Shown: positions 37,755-49,507 of the stretch, in pieces | Position numbering within the stretch: the first letter of the stretch is position 1 | Layout: every line of letters begins with the position of its first letter | Assembly: GCF_012273895.1 (NCBI RefSeq) | Contig: NC_052102.1 | Span: 6,408,917 to 6,472,916, forward strand | DNA: 64,000 nucleotides | Direction: 5' to 3' | From: Zerene cesonia | Taxonomy: Eukaryota > Arthropoda > Insecta > Lepidoptera > Pieridae | The notes under the pieces: generated by a model | Told to the model about the DNA's origin: nothing | The model's database searches: none | What the model saw: only the letters and a program-made list of their open reading frames with translations | Translations under genes and position numbers: made by a program

Positions 37755-38045
37755 GATCGCTGCAGGCGTACCGCGTAACCTCGAAGGTGGATTGCCTACG
37801 TGAGTTGAAAATATGTGAATGAGGAATATATAAGCAGTACGAACTGGCTGTGGAATCGCTATTTGCAGAACATAAATTGACATGGATTACTCTGCGTTAT
37901 GAAATCAATGATGATTGGTGTCCCTGGGACGCACCGCGGTCTCCTTGCTGCCCGCGCACAACGCACTCTCGAAAGTGAATAGCCTCCCCGAGTAGAAAAT
38001 ATTTTGGATGAATTATTTATAAGCAGTACAGATTGACTGTGGAAT
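37755..38045. repeat. two diverged direct copies, spacing about 189 bp
   Basis: TATAAGCAGTACGAACTGGCTGTGGAATCG (shown here by its ends TATAAGCAGTAC and TGTGGAATCG) at about 37830-37858 recurs at about 38018-38047. The preceding stretch (CTCGAA, GAGTTGAAAATAT versus CTCGAA, GAGTAGAAAATAT) also matches. The TATAA-like box suggests an LTR or a promoter-bearing repeat, but no LTR ends are seen. Confidence 0.5.
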
Positions 38046-38047
38046 CG

Positions 38048-38108
38048 GTGCATAGGGACAGAGAGAGCAACTTTGTTTTTGTACTCGTACTATGTAGTTA
38101 TTCTCATT
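38048..38108. repeat. fragment of the 10204-10389 repeat family
   Basis: GCATAGGGACAGAGAGAGCA and ACTATGTAGTTATTCTCAT resemble ACATAGGGACAGAGAAAGCG and ACTATGTAGTGATATCTCAT in the arms. It ties the central island to the same genome as the arms. Confidence 0.45.
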
Positions 38109-38166
38109 GACAAAATTGTTACACGAATTGGTATTCTCTTGTGTTAGATTTTACGCGAGTATTATA

Positions 38167-38238
38167 TATTTAGAAATGAAAGACTTTTTAACATATAATG
38201 CGTATAAAATTCGTTAAAAAGTCTTTAATTTCTAAATA
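38167..38238. repeat. foldback inverted repeat, 26-bp arms
   Basis: The arms 38167-38192 and 38213-38238 (core AAAGACTTTTTAAC and GTTAAAAAGTCTTT) are reverse complements with about one mismatch and a 20-base loop. Outside them, ACGCGAGTATTA and ATTACGCGAATT extend the symmetry loosely. It may be a MITE end pair or a hairpin. Confidence 0.65.
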
Positions 38239-38490
38239 TTACGCGAATTTTTCAAAATTACACACTCTTATATTGGTATAGGATTTTCATAAAAAACCGG
38301 AACAGAATCTATTGAGAAACCTCCATTTCATCATAGAGACCTCATACGAATTTATTATTTTATTCCCCGATTGCCTTAAATATTTGTATTCGTTGTTGTG
38401 TTTAGTTGAACGTAACATTAGTCTATTACTATAACTTTTTTTCTCAATCATCCCAGTGGTTTTTGATGTGGTTGACGGCGACACAAATAA

Positions 38491-38590
38491 NNNNNNNNNN
38501 NNNNNNNNNNNNNNNNNNNNNNNNNNNNNNNNNNNNNNNNNNNNNNNNNNNNNNNNNNNNNNNNNNNNNNNNNNNNNNNNNNNNNNNNNN
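38491..38590. other. assembly gap of 100 N
   Basis: Exactly 100 undetermined bases joining the central island to the right arm. Another round placeholder length. Confidence 0.99.
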
Positions 38591-41005
38591 TTGGGGCTAG
38601 GAAACCACACTACGACATATGGGGCAATACTGTCAATGTGGCGTCTCGAATGGAAAGCACCGGAAAGGCTGGCTGCATACAGGTATTTATGATTTATTTT
38701 TCTATTTATTATAATGGCCCTTGCGTAATAATTTGTAAATAAAATGATTATATTATGAATTCAGCTACTAGACCGATTTAACTGAAAATAAAAAAAAGGA
38801 GCATGGCAGCATAAATATATTTAGTATAAGAATTAGGATCGTTCCGTGGTCGAAAATATCATTCTAACCCCTCTCACCTGCGTTTCACTGTACGTTTCAC
38901 AAACGTATATTGCAATACGATCATCGCTGTATACATACAGAATACACAAATTCTATGTGATGTATAATTATATTAAACTTTATTATTCAAGAGTTTATTA
39001 TTCGGTTATCATAGGTGACCGAAGAAACATGTGAGATCCTGCAAAAGTTTGGCTACTATTTCGAACAACGCGGTCTGGTGGCTGTAAAGGGCAAAGGGCA
39101 GCTGATGACTTACTACCTACAAGGCAAACATGACGAACCCCCTCCGCAAACAGAATGTCCAACGGTAAAATATTCCATTATTACGAAGCATGTATCTATA
39201 ACTACATTCTATTTAATTCTGTACTGAGAAAAGGCAAATTTATACTCATGTATTTGTATTTATTTGAGCTACTTATGATAAGTATGATTTGTGCCTATTC
39301 TTCCCTATTGACATTGAAATAAAATGGCTTAATAAATAACAGTTGGTCTTACGTTAGCTTTAATGAGTACGTTGTATTGATTATTATAATTTCAGGGAGT
39401 TTACAGATTATATCTATGAACCGTTGTTTTAATATGTTTGTATATCTTCCAATCTAATCTTTAAAATGATCGTATTCCATACTTTTAAAATTTTATTCAC
39501 AATATCGATAGTTTAATATGTAATTGCATATCGCAGTCGATCAAATTACAACATTTTACTTGCAAAACGAAATCAGCGGCATAATTTATATTGTCACGCG
39601 CTCTTTAGCAAAGCAACAAGCGTTATAACTATTATGTTCATTACAATTTTCTTTACAACACCATCAAACTCTAGCAGATAGCTTTATCAGATTAAGATCA
39701 AATTTCTCACTTACGTCAACTTACATTTTTTCACCAAGTAAGCATGCTTGGATAGCTTGATCACACTAAGTGTTGAAGCGTCCCTTTATTCTGCTAATAC
39801 TTTCAGATTAACACACAAACAAATAAATGTGAAATGGTGTTTATATGTCTTTACAATACAAACAGTATAAATAAAACTTACATTTAGTTCTATATCAATT
39901 TGACACTTGTAAGCATCGAGCTCGATTCGCTTCTTGAAATATTAATGAATAAAAATGTAATCATCAAAGTTAATATTATGTGTCATCCTTTAAATAGGCA
40001 TAACCTGATATTGGAATATATCAATGATAACATTAATGGAAATATAAGCAATCAAGTGAAGTATTAGATTTTAATGAAGGTATCCTCAGTAATTCAATAT
40101 CTCGATCTAGTTGTGTCATGGCCATAAGACCTTGTCTGATGTGCTTAATCTATGAAATTGTTTTTTAAATATCAATATTACTACTTATTTATACTTATTG
40201 AACAAAAAGTTAATATATTTTATGTGACCAATCAATCATCAAAATATTATAATATTTACAGTTTTAACTCAAATCCAGTCATCATAATCAGTAGTATAAG
40301 TAAAGATAAAGTAAGTTAGAGATATGTTAAGTGTCTTCACAATACTTGTGACAGTTAAAATATCTCTGAACAAATATACCTGGCTATTTTATTTCACGGC
40401 CTTAAGAACCAGTCTGCTATTACAAACAAACAATTGCGTAACTTTTAGTAATAAGTTAATTGAGTTTAATCTATAGTGATTCCACGGATGGCAGAAGAAA
40501 ACAAGAAGATTGTACGTTGGATTCGATCTTGACAGTCTACCCGGACAGGCCGACCTGTTATGTCGCCCTGTCTGGATAGATAGTCTTGATCGATTCCCAT
40601 AATCTACCAGCTGACTTCTTCTGAGGACTTATAAGTTGCATGTTATTAATAGAAACAAAACATTCGATGATCTTGAATGTGTTAAACGGATAGAGTTTCT
40701 ATAAATACTTGTGTAAAATGATAATTTCTTTACCAGTAAAATATTGTCTCAAGTTTCACTGTTATATAAAACCACCATGTTACACTTTCTTTCATTTGTT
40801 CACTATCATTTGTTGACAGAAACATTAATGTAATGGTGATATTGCTCAAACCCTTTACATATTATATTTGAAATTATTATAATTGGTTTAGATTGATGAA
40901 ACAACGGAGGCAAATGCCAGCGACGCGCTGCTGGCCAACGGAAACGCGTCCGCGGCGCCGCAGGCTCTTGACGAGGGAGATGTCCAGAGACCGTTACTGC
41001 CTTAA
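38591..41005 (+). CDS. membrane adenylyl cyclase, last three exons (partial, right copy)
   Basis: Second copy of the adenylyl cyclase 3' end, here on the plus strand. Exons: 38591-38682 (cut by the N gap), 39015-39164 and 40892-41005. It shares all motifs with the left copy: the WGNTVNVASRM catalytic Asn/Arg, VKGKG and the RPLLP tail. The only protein change I noticed is Ile for Val at the first codon of the last exon; a Gln codon differs silently. The upstream exons are absent because the central island between the gaps carries unrelated sequence. It is most likely the other allele of the same gene rather than a paralogue. Confidence 0.92.
39683..39714. other. 32-base insertion present only in the right arm
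   Basis: Between GCAGATAGC and GTCAACTTAC the right arm holds 32 extra bases (starting TTTATCAGATTAAG). The left arm joins the flanks directly near 31450. No target duplication is obvious. Confidence 0.7.
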
Positions 41006-41185
41006 ATTTAAACACAACCTATAGGCATGACCCCCAAATACCCAAACGATACTTAATTTTATATACTCTCAATACACATCATAATAACACGAGTCATATT
41101 AAGTGTTACATTAAATAATGTTGCATTATTCGGACATTACTACTGAATATACTGAAACACTACACAACTATAAAAGTTTTCTTTT

Positions 41186-41191
41186 AATAAA
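41186..41191 (+). terminator. polyadenylation signal of adenylyl cyclase (right copy)
   Basis: AATAAA about 180 bases after the stop codon, matching the left copy. Confidence 0.5.
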
Positions 41192-41835
41192 CTATGTTCA
41201 AGCACGTTAATAAGTAAGTAACGTTTGAGTATTCCATTGCACATTATTACAATTGCACTTCCTCACTGGTTATAGGCGCAAACCAAAACCTAATTGTATC
41301 TATGACTACAAAACTTAATTAATGATGTAATTATTTGTCTGATAACAATTGGTAATAATTGATTTTGAATTCCAAATATATTGTATTGAAAAAGTATTAA
41401 ATGACAACAAAATGTTTGGAACAGGCTTCACTTAATACTAAGCAAAATACATATACTACTCAGAGTTACTTACAACTTAATACAGACTATATACCCTTAA
41501 TCCCCTTCCCTCTCCTTATACGCTTATGAATCACGCAAACGAAGCGCAATGTATATTTAAAGAAAACAATCCAATAAAATTGGCTTTTCTTGTGTATGGA
41601 ATAACATACGACTTATTTTTAGAGAGTAAACATAAGAAGAAAGCATAATATTATCATGTGAAAAATACATTCAAACAAAATATATCATAAGAAAAACATA
41701 AAACTATTTGCATAAATTTCAACTTTGAAGTACATTGGCTTTACTTCTTCTGTTCTATACTTTCTTCTATTGTACACAAATAAATACCTACACATCAAAT
41801 AATGTAGGATAGTGTAGGCACTTAGTAAGAATATA

Positions 41836-41866
<31 letters not shown>

Positions 41867-43518
41867 CATAGTTCTTCAGCTATATTTAATAAAACAATTT
41901 GTCTTATAATGTCTTACAATATAATATTCAAATATCAGTTAAGTTATGAATAATTATCTTATAAATTATTAGAAAACGAAACATTGAACACTATAGACTC
42001 GTTAAACACGAATAAGAATCACGATAATTTAAGAGTAAAACGATACTATTTAATATCTTACAAATTTATTTATTTTGAATATTATAAATACAAGAAATAT
42101 GACTGAAAAAAGAGCTATATGATATTTCTCACTATAGAAGAAATATTTTAGATTATTTTACGGGTAATTTAAATCTAATATTTATTTCTGTGTATTAGCA
42201 TTAGTAAAATATTTCAAACATACTGTAAGATTACCTAAATTTATGACATCGTTGTTTATAAGTTCGTTATGGATGCTGTTGAGTATTACTTCATAAGATG
42301 CGACGAAATATTATTATGCAGTCATGCGTGCGCCCGGATATGCGAATCGCTCTTATGTAACGTTCATTTTGCGGATAAATCTGTAATCGGTGTTGCCTCA
42401 TCTTCATTTCATACAAATAGGTAGCTAGCTATATTGTGATATTCATACTAGGAATTAGCTTATTATTAAATCACGTCTAGTTGATATTCATTTTAACGCA
42501 TATTAAAAGTAGAAGATCGTACTTATAAGATAAATATCATCGCATTAGTGCTGTTAGATTGTTTTAGAAACATGCTTTTCATAATGATTCGCCTAGACAT
42601 TCTAGCCTAAGTGTATGTAGAAAGTAGTTTTTAGTTAAAAAGTGCCGTAACAGACATTAATTATGTTTTATAAATAGATGTATTGAAACTTATCTAAACG
42701 CTTGAATTTTATATTATTATCTGATATAAGTGTACAAACGGTTTTTGATGGTGATACTGTAGCTATAGTTGCTGTACTTATCTTAGTACTGTTTAGATAA
42801 TTTTATTTATTCTGTAGTAATTATACACTATCCTGTGATTTGTGATTATTAACATATAATTTTTTACATATTTTAGCTCAAAAGTTTAAAGGTTTAACCT
42901 TGATAGCTAAATCTGTACTGAAATTCTTATCAGTAAATAAAGCAATATCTATCTATATACTCTTTTTTTATCTCCCAAACTCTCGTTAATCGTCTTAGTT
43001 AACTTCTCGAAAACAATTCCATACTTTTTTTTAAAAACTAGTGTTTATTACTCAAATTATGATAAATGAAAATTCTTACAATGTAAGAAGTAGTATTCTG
43101 AAAAGACGATAAAAAATAAGTACTTTGTCAGCATGGGGGTATGGGGCAGATTCTTTAATATCCCTTTCATTGATCGATTTTCTTGCCAATCATTCAGCTT
43201 AATGTTATTATTAAATATTTTATTATTATTGAAATTATCGCAAATTCTATGCTCCTCAGTTTCTAAAAAGGTTAATATGATGCTAAACTGACTGAGAACT
43301 TTATATATCTACCAAGTAGGCATCATATATGCCAAACATTTTGATATTCATTCAAAGCCCTATACTTACTTCTTGTTGTTGACCTAGAATCATATAGTTT
43401 GGCATAAACAAGGTTGATTATAATTAGCTTGTAACCGACCATGCAAAACAATTATGTTCACAATGCACACAAAGAATGCAATAACGATGTCAAATGTTAG
43501 AATTTCTTGTAAATAAAA

Positions 43519-43591
43519 CTTGTTAGGCCACCGAACTGGTGGTTCGCTTGATGGTAGGCGATGCCGCCGGCATGAACATTTGCAGAGTAAT
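43519..43591. repeat. older repeat fragment next to the retroposon, right arm
   Basis: Mirror of 27595-27668, with GGCCACCGAACTGGTGGTTC and CGATGCCGCCGGCATGAA. Confidence 0.45.
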
Positions 43592-43603
43592 AATTACCCA
43601 ATT

Positions 43604-43812
43604 CTTTCTTATCTGTACATGTGGATAACATCACCACTGCTTAAAACGATGAAGGAAAACATCGTGAGGAAACCCGCATGTCCGAGAATCAAAAGTTCGA
43701 CGACATGTGACATCTGCCAACCCGCACTTGGCCAGCGTGGTGGATTATGGCCTGAACCCTCATAGAAGGCCTGTGTCCCAGCAGTGGGAACATATACGGG
43801 CTGATGATGATG
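43604..43812. mobile_element. retroposon with 12-bp target duplication, right arm
   Basis: The same 209-bp element as in the left arm, here ending in the tail CTGATGATGATG. Flanked by AATTACCCAATT at 43592-43603 and 43813-43824. Identical junctions show that the insertion predates the split of the two arms. Confidence 0.8.
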
Positions 43813-44573
43813 AATTACCCAATTTGAAACCAGATTTTAAAATGCAACGTTGGTAAAAACTTCTATACAACACAAAAAAATGCCGCCAAGCTGTTGACTG
43901 TTGAACAAGGAAACACAGGAAACACTAGGGAGCTATCTGTATGTGCGACCCTATATATTACGCTATATATTAAGAAACTTTCATCGTTATTTTAAAGTAG
44001 TTTGAGAGTATGACATATAGAATTTAATCAACAAAAAAAGTTAATCGTAAGTCAACTATTTTTATTTTATTTAACAACTTTGTATTACTACACAATGTAA
44101 AATTATCAATCATATGCAGGAATGTATTTTGTTTATGTTTCTTACATTGTAATTAGTGTAATAGTGTTTGAGTGCTAGATCTAATACAACCTACGATACT
44201 TACAGATTTTTTTAGTCCACCTCCCACAGGTTGCATGCATAAAAGTGTGCATTATTTAAGTCTTTAACTCCCAATGCGAAAGACGGGGTCACAGAATTGA
44301 CGAGGTGTTTAAGTTTTTCGACGATGTATATCTGTGCGTGTGCTCCTATGTGTCCAAATGAATGGACCGATTTTGATGCAACTTTTTTTAAATGGTATTT
44401 TTGTGAATACAATCACATAACTTATGTATATGTGTTTTATGATTTTTAAATTTTAAAAAGATAAGCAAAAAGGAATGAGGCCTTTGGGGAACGTCATTAC
44501 TATACGCTGTGTGTCATTAAATATAAAAAATCTACCGCAACGGCGCATGTTGTGCGCTTACGGTAAAGAATTT

Positions 44574-44576
<3 letters not shown>

Positions 44577-44626
<50 letters not shown>
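44577..44626. repeat. short (TA)n microsatellite, right arm
   Basis: About 50 bases of TA repeat, versus about 137 at the matching left-arm site. A TTTTAATAATAAT stretch beside it in the left arm is also missing. Confidence 0.9.
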
Positions 44627-44628
<2 letters not shown>

Positions 44629-46288
44629 GCCTTTTCAAAATTTTGAAGATATTTGCACACATATGTGTAGTGATTGGTCACATTTGCACGAATACTCAAA
44701 AACAAGAGTAGAACGATTATTGTATACTTTATTTTTTACATGAGCACAAACAACCGGGTGGAACTATCTTACCTTAATTTTTTTTTGAATTCATTATTAT
44801 TTCCAAACGGTGGGTATAGCTGTAGGCATTTTTTTCACAAACTTTTGTTAGTTTTACCTGTATTGTGTAGGTATACGTAAATGCATTCTTTTTAATCGAT
44901 TTTGTTTACATTTAGCTGACAGATTTATTTTCAAACTTTAACACTCATCAAGAATCGGTGACAAAACAATAATTTCGGGAGTTTATTTGGATTAAACAAT
45001 TTTCTTACTGATATACTGTTTCTATACAAGCGAGAAGATTGAGTTGATTCTATCATAAATCATGTTTGTTTGTTTTTTGTTTAATTCTTTTATTTGTATT
45101 TGGTTATAAAAATTCTTTAAAAATCTAATCGAAATGTAACTGCATGGATCAATTTGTACACGAATTAAAACAATTGCTCATCTATAAAATGGCGTGCGGA
45201 GTTCATTGTAAAAGCTTATATGGATATGACTAAGGTTATTGTTTCTGTCTGTCTATTACCTACTTATATGTCTTAACCGTGTGGGCTTTTGTGTGATTAA
45301 TTGCTATTTTTTTAAGGGTCCGATTGAATAGCAGCGCTATGAGCTTTACTAGTATATGCTGAATTTGGTCCTATGTGGCTGCAATAAAACTATTTCGTAT
45401 AGCATAATTTTTATTGTTAAAGGGTTATTGCGCGTGACTTCTATTTATTGTGATTTGTGTCGTATAATTTCCGTCAAATATGTGTTTTTTTGTTCATGCA
45501 AACTAAGCGCACACATGGTGTTGTTTCGACTAGACCAAGGAGGAGAGGAGGAGAGCTCTCTCCCTTTTGCTTTGCCGCTTGGCAGTCTTTCCTGGAACAC
45601 CTGTATATATGCCAATTTCCCGACCCCGAGGGTCTTGAGCATGCGCCAAACCATTCACCACTTAAAATCAGGGATCTATTTATGCGTGCGTGCGTCAAAT
45701 ACGTGAAATTGTGTGTAATGTTTTTCTTATGGGTTTAATTTACTTTTTGCGTAATTTTCATTTAGGAGAATTAAAATAATTCTCCATAATTAAATTATAT
45801 AAATTAAATTATATAAAATATTAAAAATAAAATCAGGTAACTGGAATTATATTAGATGACTCAATGCGCACAACTAGCGCAGTCGATAGTTGTACTCTCC
45901 GTATTAGCCTATCAAACTACTAAATGAAAGAATTTAAACCACTGAATGGCCCGTAACCCGAAGCACTTAATATAAATACTATACTCTATACCATACAGAA
46001 CATTCTTATAGGAATGTATCCAGATAACCATTACCCTGTTCAATTGTAAATATATAAGTGTGCCAAATTTCATTTAATGTATTTAAGTTCTTAAAAGTTA
46101 AATAAAATTTCTCGTAAGAGTACCGACATATAATCTGCGACATTGATTTATACTATGTAGTGAAGAAGAAATACTATAATATTTACGGAGATAAAAAGCG
46201 TCTCTTAATCTTATAAACTCATGCAAATTTCTGTGAAAGGCTTAAAAAGCCGTTGCGGAAATCGCAAGCCGCATTAAAATAAATTTTG

Positions 46289-46375
46289 ATCGTATTTTTC
46301 AAATCGGACTGGTAGTTCGCGAGATTAGTGCGTTCAAAAAACAAACAACTGACTCTTCAGCTTTATAATATTAGT
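46289..46375. repeat. lepidopteran dispersed repeat fragment, right arm
   Basis: Mirror of 24627-24713, ending CTTTATAATATTAGTATAG. Confidence 0.4.
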
Positions 46376-47090
46376 ATAGGTAAGGCATTGGCGTATCCGT
46401 TTTTTATTGAAATGTAAGATTTATTTGATTTTGTACAATTAAATGATAAACGAGCTATTTCATTATATATAAATCGGAGTCGATAATAACCAGATCCTTA
46501 CCCTTTCCAATCCTTTCCTTTATCTTTAGCTTTTCATCAAAAAAATATGCATCAAGGCTACTAAGTTAAAATCGATAGATACTGATTACAAAATATGGTT
46601 ATTTTATTAATAAAAACATTTAATTTTGTTTTTAGTACGCAAGTAAATGTTGCGTAAAGCATTTTTAGGTAAAAAAGGTTAAGAACACTTTATTAAAGAA
46701 AAATCTGTACATTGTGTATGTTACTGTATATTTCATTATTCAAATATCAATTCAAGAAGCCTTGGGGCACGGTATTATCGTGCTTGGAGTATATCTAGTT
46801 TGGATATATCTAAATGTCGCCGTAAGTTTGTAAAAACCATTTTTAATAGTAAAAACCAACGATCTAACTCGCAAGTTTATAAAGTCGAAAAATTCGTACC
46901 TTCCGAAAATAATGGGAAAATATCGCAGTTATGTATTATGTCGAGATTTTCTTTTCCCAAACATCAGTGATGTTCAGGTTGGGAGATGACCCAGCCCCAT
47001 AGGCCTTACTGGAACAACCAAACAAAACCCATTCTATATGAATACCTATTTCAAAATTTAACGGTTTACAGCGATACGTATGTATAATTA

Positions 47091-47216
47091 GACACTCGTC
47101 CCGGCTCCGCCCGGATATCAAGATTCCTGTTTTATCCCAAGAGAATAATTGGTATAAAAAGTAGCCTATGAGTAATTTCATCAAAATCCGTTCAGTAGTT
47201 TCAGCGTGATTGGCGG
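47091..47216. repeat. lepidopteran dispersed repeat fragment, right arm
   Basis: Mirror of 23786-23911, with CGTCCCGGCTCCGCCCGGAT and TCAAAATCCGTTCAGTAGTT. Confidence 0.45.
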
Positions 47217-48009
47217 TCAAACGTCAAATTTTTACATTTATGTTTGTGTCATTTCTTTCCAATGAGAGAACAGTTCTATCTATTACTACCACTCAAACTA
47301 CTGAACCAAATTAAACAAATAAACTATGGGAAAGGACTGATGCATTTTTTCAGGAATTGATGCATCTGCAGTAGAGGATGAAAATAACGGCAGAAGAAAA
47401 TGTAATTAATTAAATGACTAATAATAATGATAATAACCTATATATATACATAATAAATATAAAAAAAAATTGTAAGATTAACGTTTTATTTTGAAGTTGA
47501 AGTAACCACTGTAAAGAGTTAGCCTTCTCCGATATATTAGAAACTAAAACCTCTGCCTTATTTTTTTGTTATTTGATTATATGTAATATGTTTTTTTTAA
47601 CGCATCTTTTTTATTTTAGTTTAATTTTCATTTTGATCAAGCACACATATATACAATACATATGGTTATTAATTCTGAATCTCATCAAGGATATATTTAT
47701 GCGTAACTTGGAGGATCTATTACAAGTCAAGGAACCCCAGTAGATTCCATTGTTTTATGTTCCTTCATGCAGCTCTAAGGATTATTTAGCTTAATGGCAT
47801 TTTGGAAAACGACCTTAACTAACCCAGGTGTCTTATCCTGTGTTACATTTCACAGCGACTTTACATTCCAAGATGACGTGGCTCGATCTCGACTCACACA
47901 ATTTTGCAAAAAGAGCATTTTAATGCTAGACAAAGACTAAGAAAAAATGGTCCGAGGATACTTTTTTCTTTTGATTCACCCGTAACTTTAATTAAATGAT
48001 CAAGAATTA

Positions 48010-48067
48010 TCATCATCATCAGCCCATATATGTTCCCACTGCTGGGACACAGGCCTCCTATGAGGGT
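48010..48067. mobile_element. retroposon tail insertion found only in the right arm
   Basis: 58 bases starting TCATCATCATCAGCCCATAT and ending CCTATGAGGGT, the terminal piece of the 209-bp retroposon family at 27374. Flanked by TCAAGAATTA at 48000-48009 and 48068-48077. The left arm near 22994-23002 has a single CAAGAATTA (reverse strand) and no insert, so this is an empty/filled site pair. Confidence 0.85.
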
Positions 48068-48487
48068 TCAAGAATTAACATATATATATTGTTAGCCTCT
48101 CGTATTATATAATTATAGCTATATTCAATATTCGTCAGTCTAATAAGATTGATTTTAACCTATCATTTTGAATACCGGACTAAAATCCAACTAGTTTTAT
48201 TAGTTCTTTTATAATTTTTAAATGCATGCATGTGACCAGTAATATGCATTAATAAAAAAAACGAAAGAAATTTATTAAACTTTAGAAGCCTTTTAATGAT
48301 TGTTAATCACCCTTTAGGTAAAGTTCATTCCAAATTAAGTAATGTTGGGATTAGGTACCAGGGCTAAATTAAAGATCATTAAAAAATCATTAATTTGTGT
48401 CACTTTAATATTATTCCTTGAACATTGTTAAGAAAAATTATGGACTATTTACAGTTCAGATCGCCAAAAAGAAAACATCACAATTCA

Positions 48488-48699
48488 TCCTATCCTACTA
48501 ATATTATAAATGCGAAAGTTTGTGAGGATGTCTGTATGAATGTTACTCTTTCACGCAAAAACTTTTGAAATGATTGCAATGAAATTTGGTACGTAGATAG
48601 TCAACTGGAATTACACATAGGCAACTTTTTATCCCGATATTCCCGTAGAAATATCGAGTTACGTGGACTTACGCGAATGAAACCGCTGGGCGCAGCTAG
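48488..48699. mobile_element. Helitron-like non-autonomous element, right arm
   Basis: Begins TCCTATCCTACTAATATT after A and ends GGGCGCAGCTAG before T. Mirror of 22372-22583. Confidence 0.65.
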
Positions 48700-49461
48700 T
48701 ATTCAATATTTAAAAAAGGTATTGTAGGATTCTTCATTTGAAGCACGCACTTCCGAGCCTGCTATGATTATTTTAGAAGTTAGTGCCAACTGATACCTCT
48801 GCAGTCTTATATTATTGATGCCCTAATAAATAAACACTGTATTATTTGCATTTCCTTTATTTTATGATTAATATGTTTATAAAAAAACGAAATCACACTC
48901 ATAACTGTAATTCTGCAGTCTCCCTTACTTTTCTTTCGGACATTTGAAATAAATATTTTAATGATTACATTTAAATATGGGATTCTAAGTATAGCTACTT
49001 CCTGACACGATTTCTAATGATTTCTTTCAATTCGACAATTTGTTCCTATTTCAAATATACTGATGTCTTTTTACACGAATATTATGAAATGATTATCGAT
49101 GATATAGAAAAATAAAATTTTCTGATTATAAAATACACTTAAAAGATCAAAATTACTAAGTTTACAAAACTAACCTGAAATTTATTAATGTATTGCTTTT
49201 TGAAGTTTAAAATAAAGCTTTAACCTGCAATGTTACTCAAAGAATGACATTTATGTCCATAAAATAGCCTACAAAATATTATGAAGTTTGTCTAGTATGC
49301 ATTCAAATTAGCTGCTTGCAAAAGTAAGAACGCGTAATGTGCAGTACGAACAGCGTACAATCCTGGAGATGCAGGTGATTCACAGCTGATGAGTGCAGGG
49401 TGTTGGCAGAAGTGTAAATGCTGTAGGCGAGAGGGGCGGGCGGGGCGCAGATTGAGGCCAC

Positions 49462-49468
49462 TATTTAA
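49462..49468 (+). promoter_or_regulatory. TATA-like box of CDA1 (right copy)
   Basis: TATTTAA within CCACTATTTAACGGCC, 40 bases before the ATG. Mirror of the left-arm motif. Confidence 0.4.
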
Positions 49469-49507
49469 CGGCCTGGCGGCCGCGCAGCGACCTGTTGTGA
49501 TCCCGTC

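Larger units (their letters stand above)
41192..49461. other. intergenic region between adenylyl cyclase and CDA1 (right arm)
   Basis: Mirror of the left intergenic region. No convincing gene; the repeats are listed separately. The open frames near 45356-45738 cover the same GC-richer patch as in the left arm and lack recognisable motifs. Confidence 0.5.
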
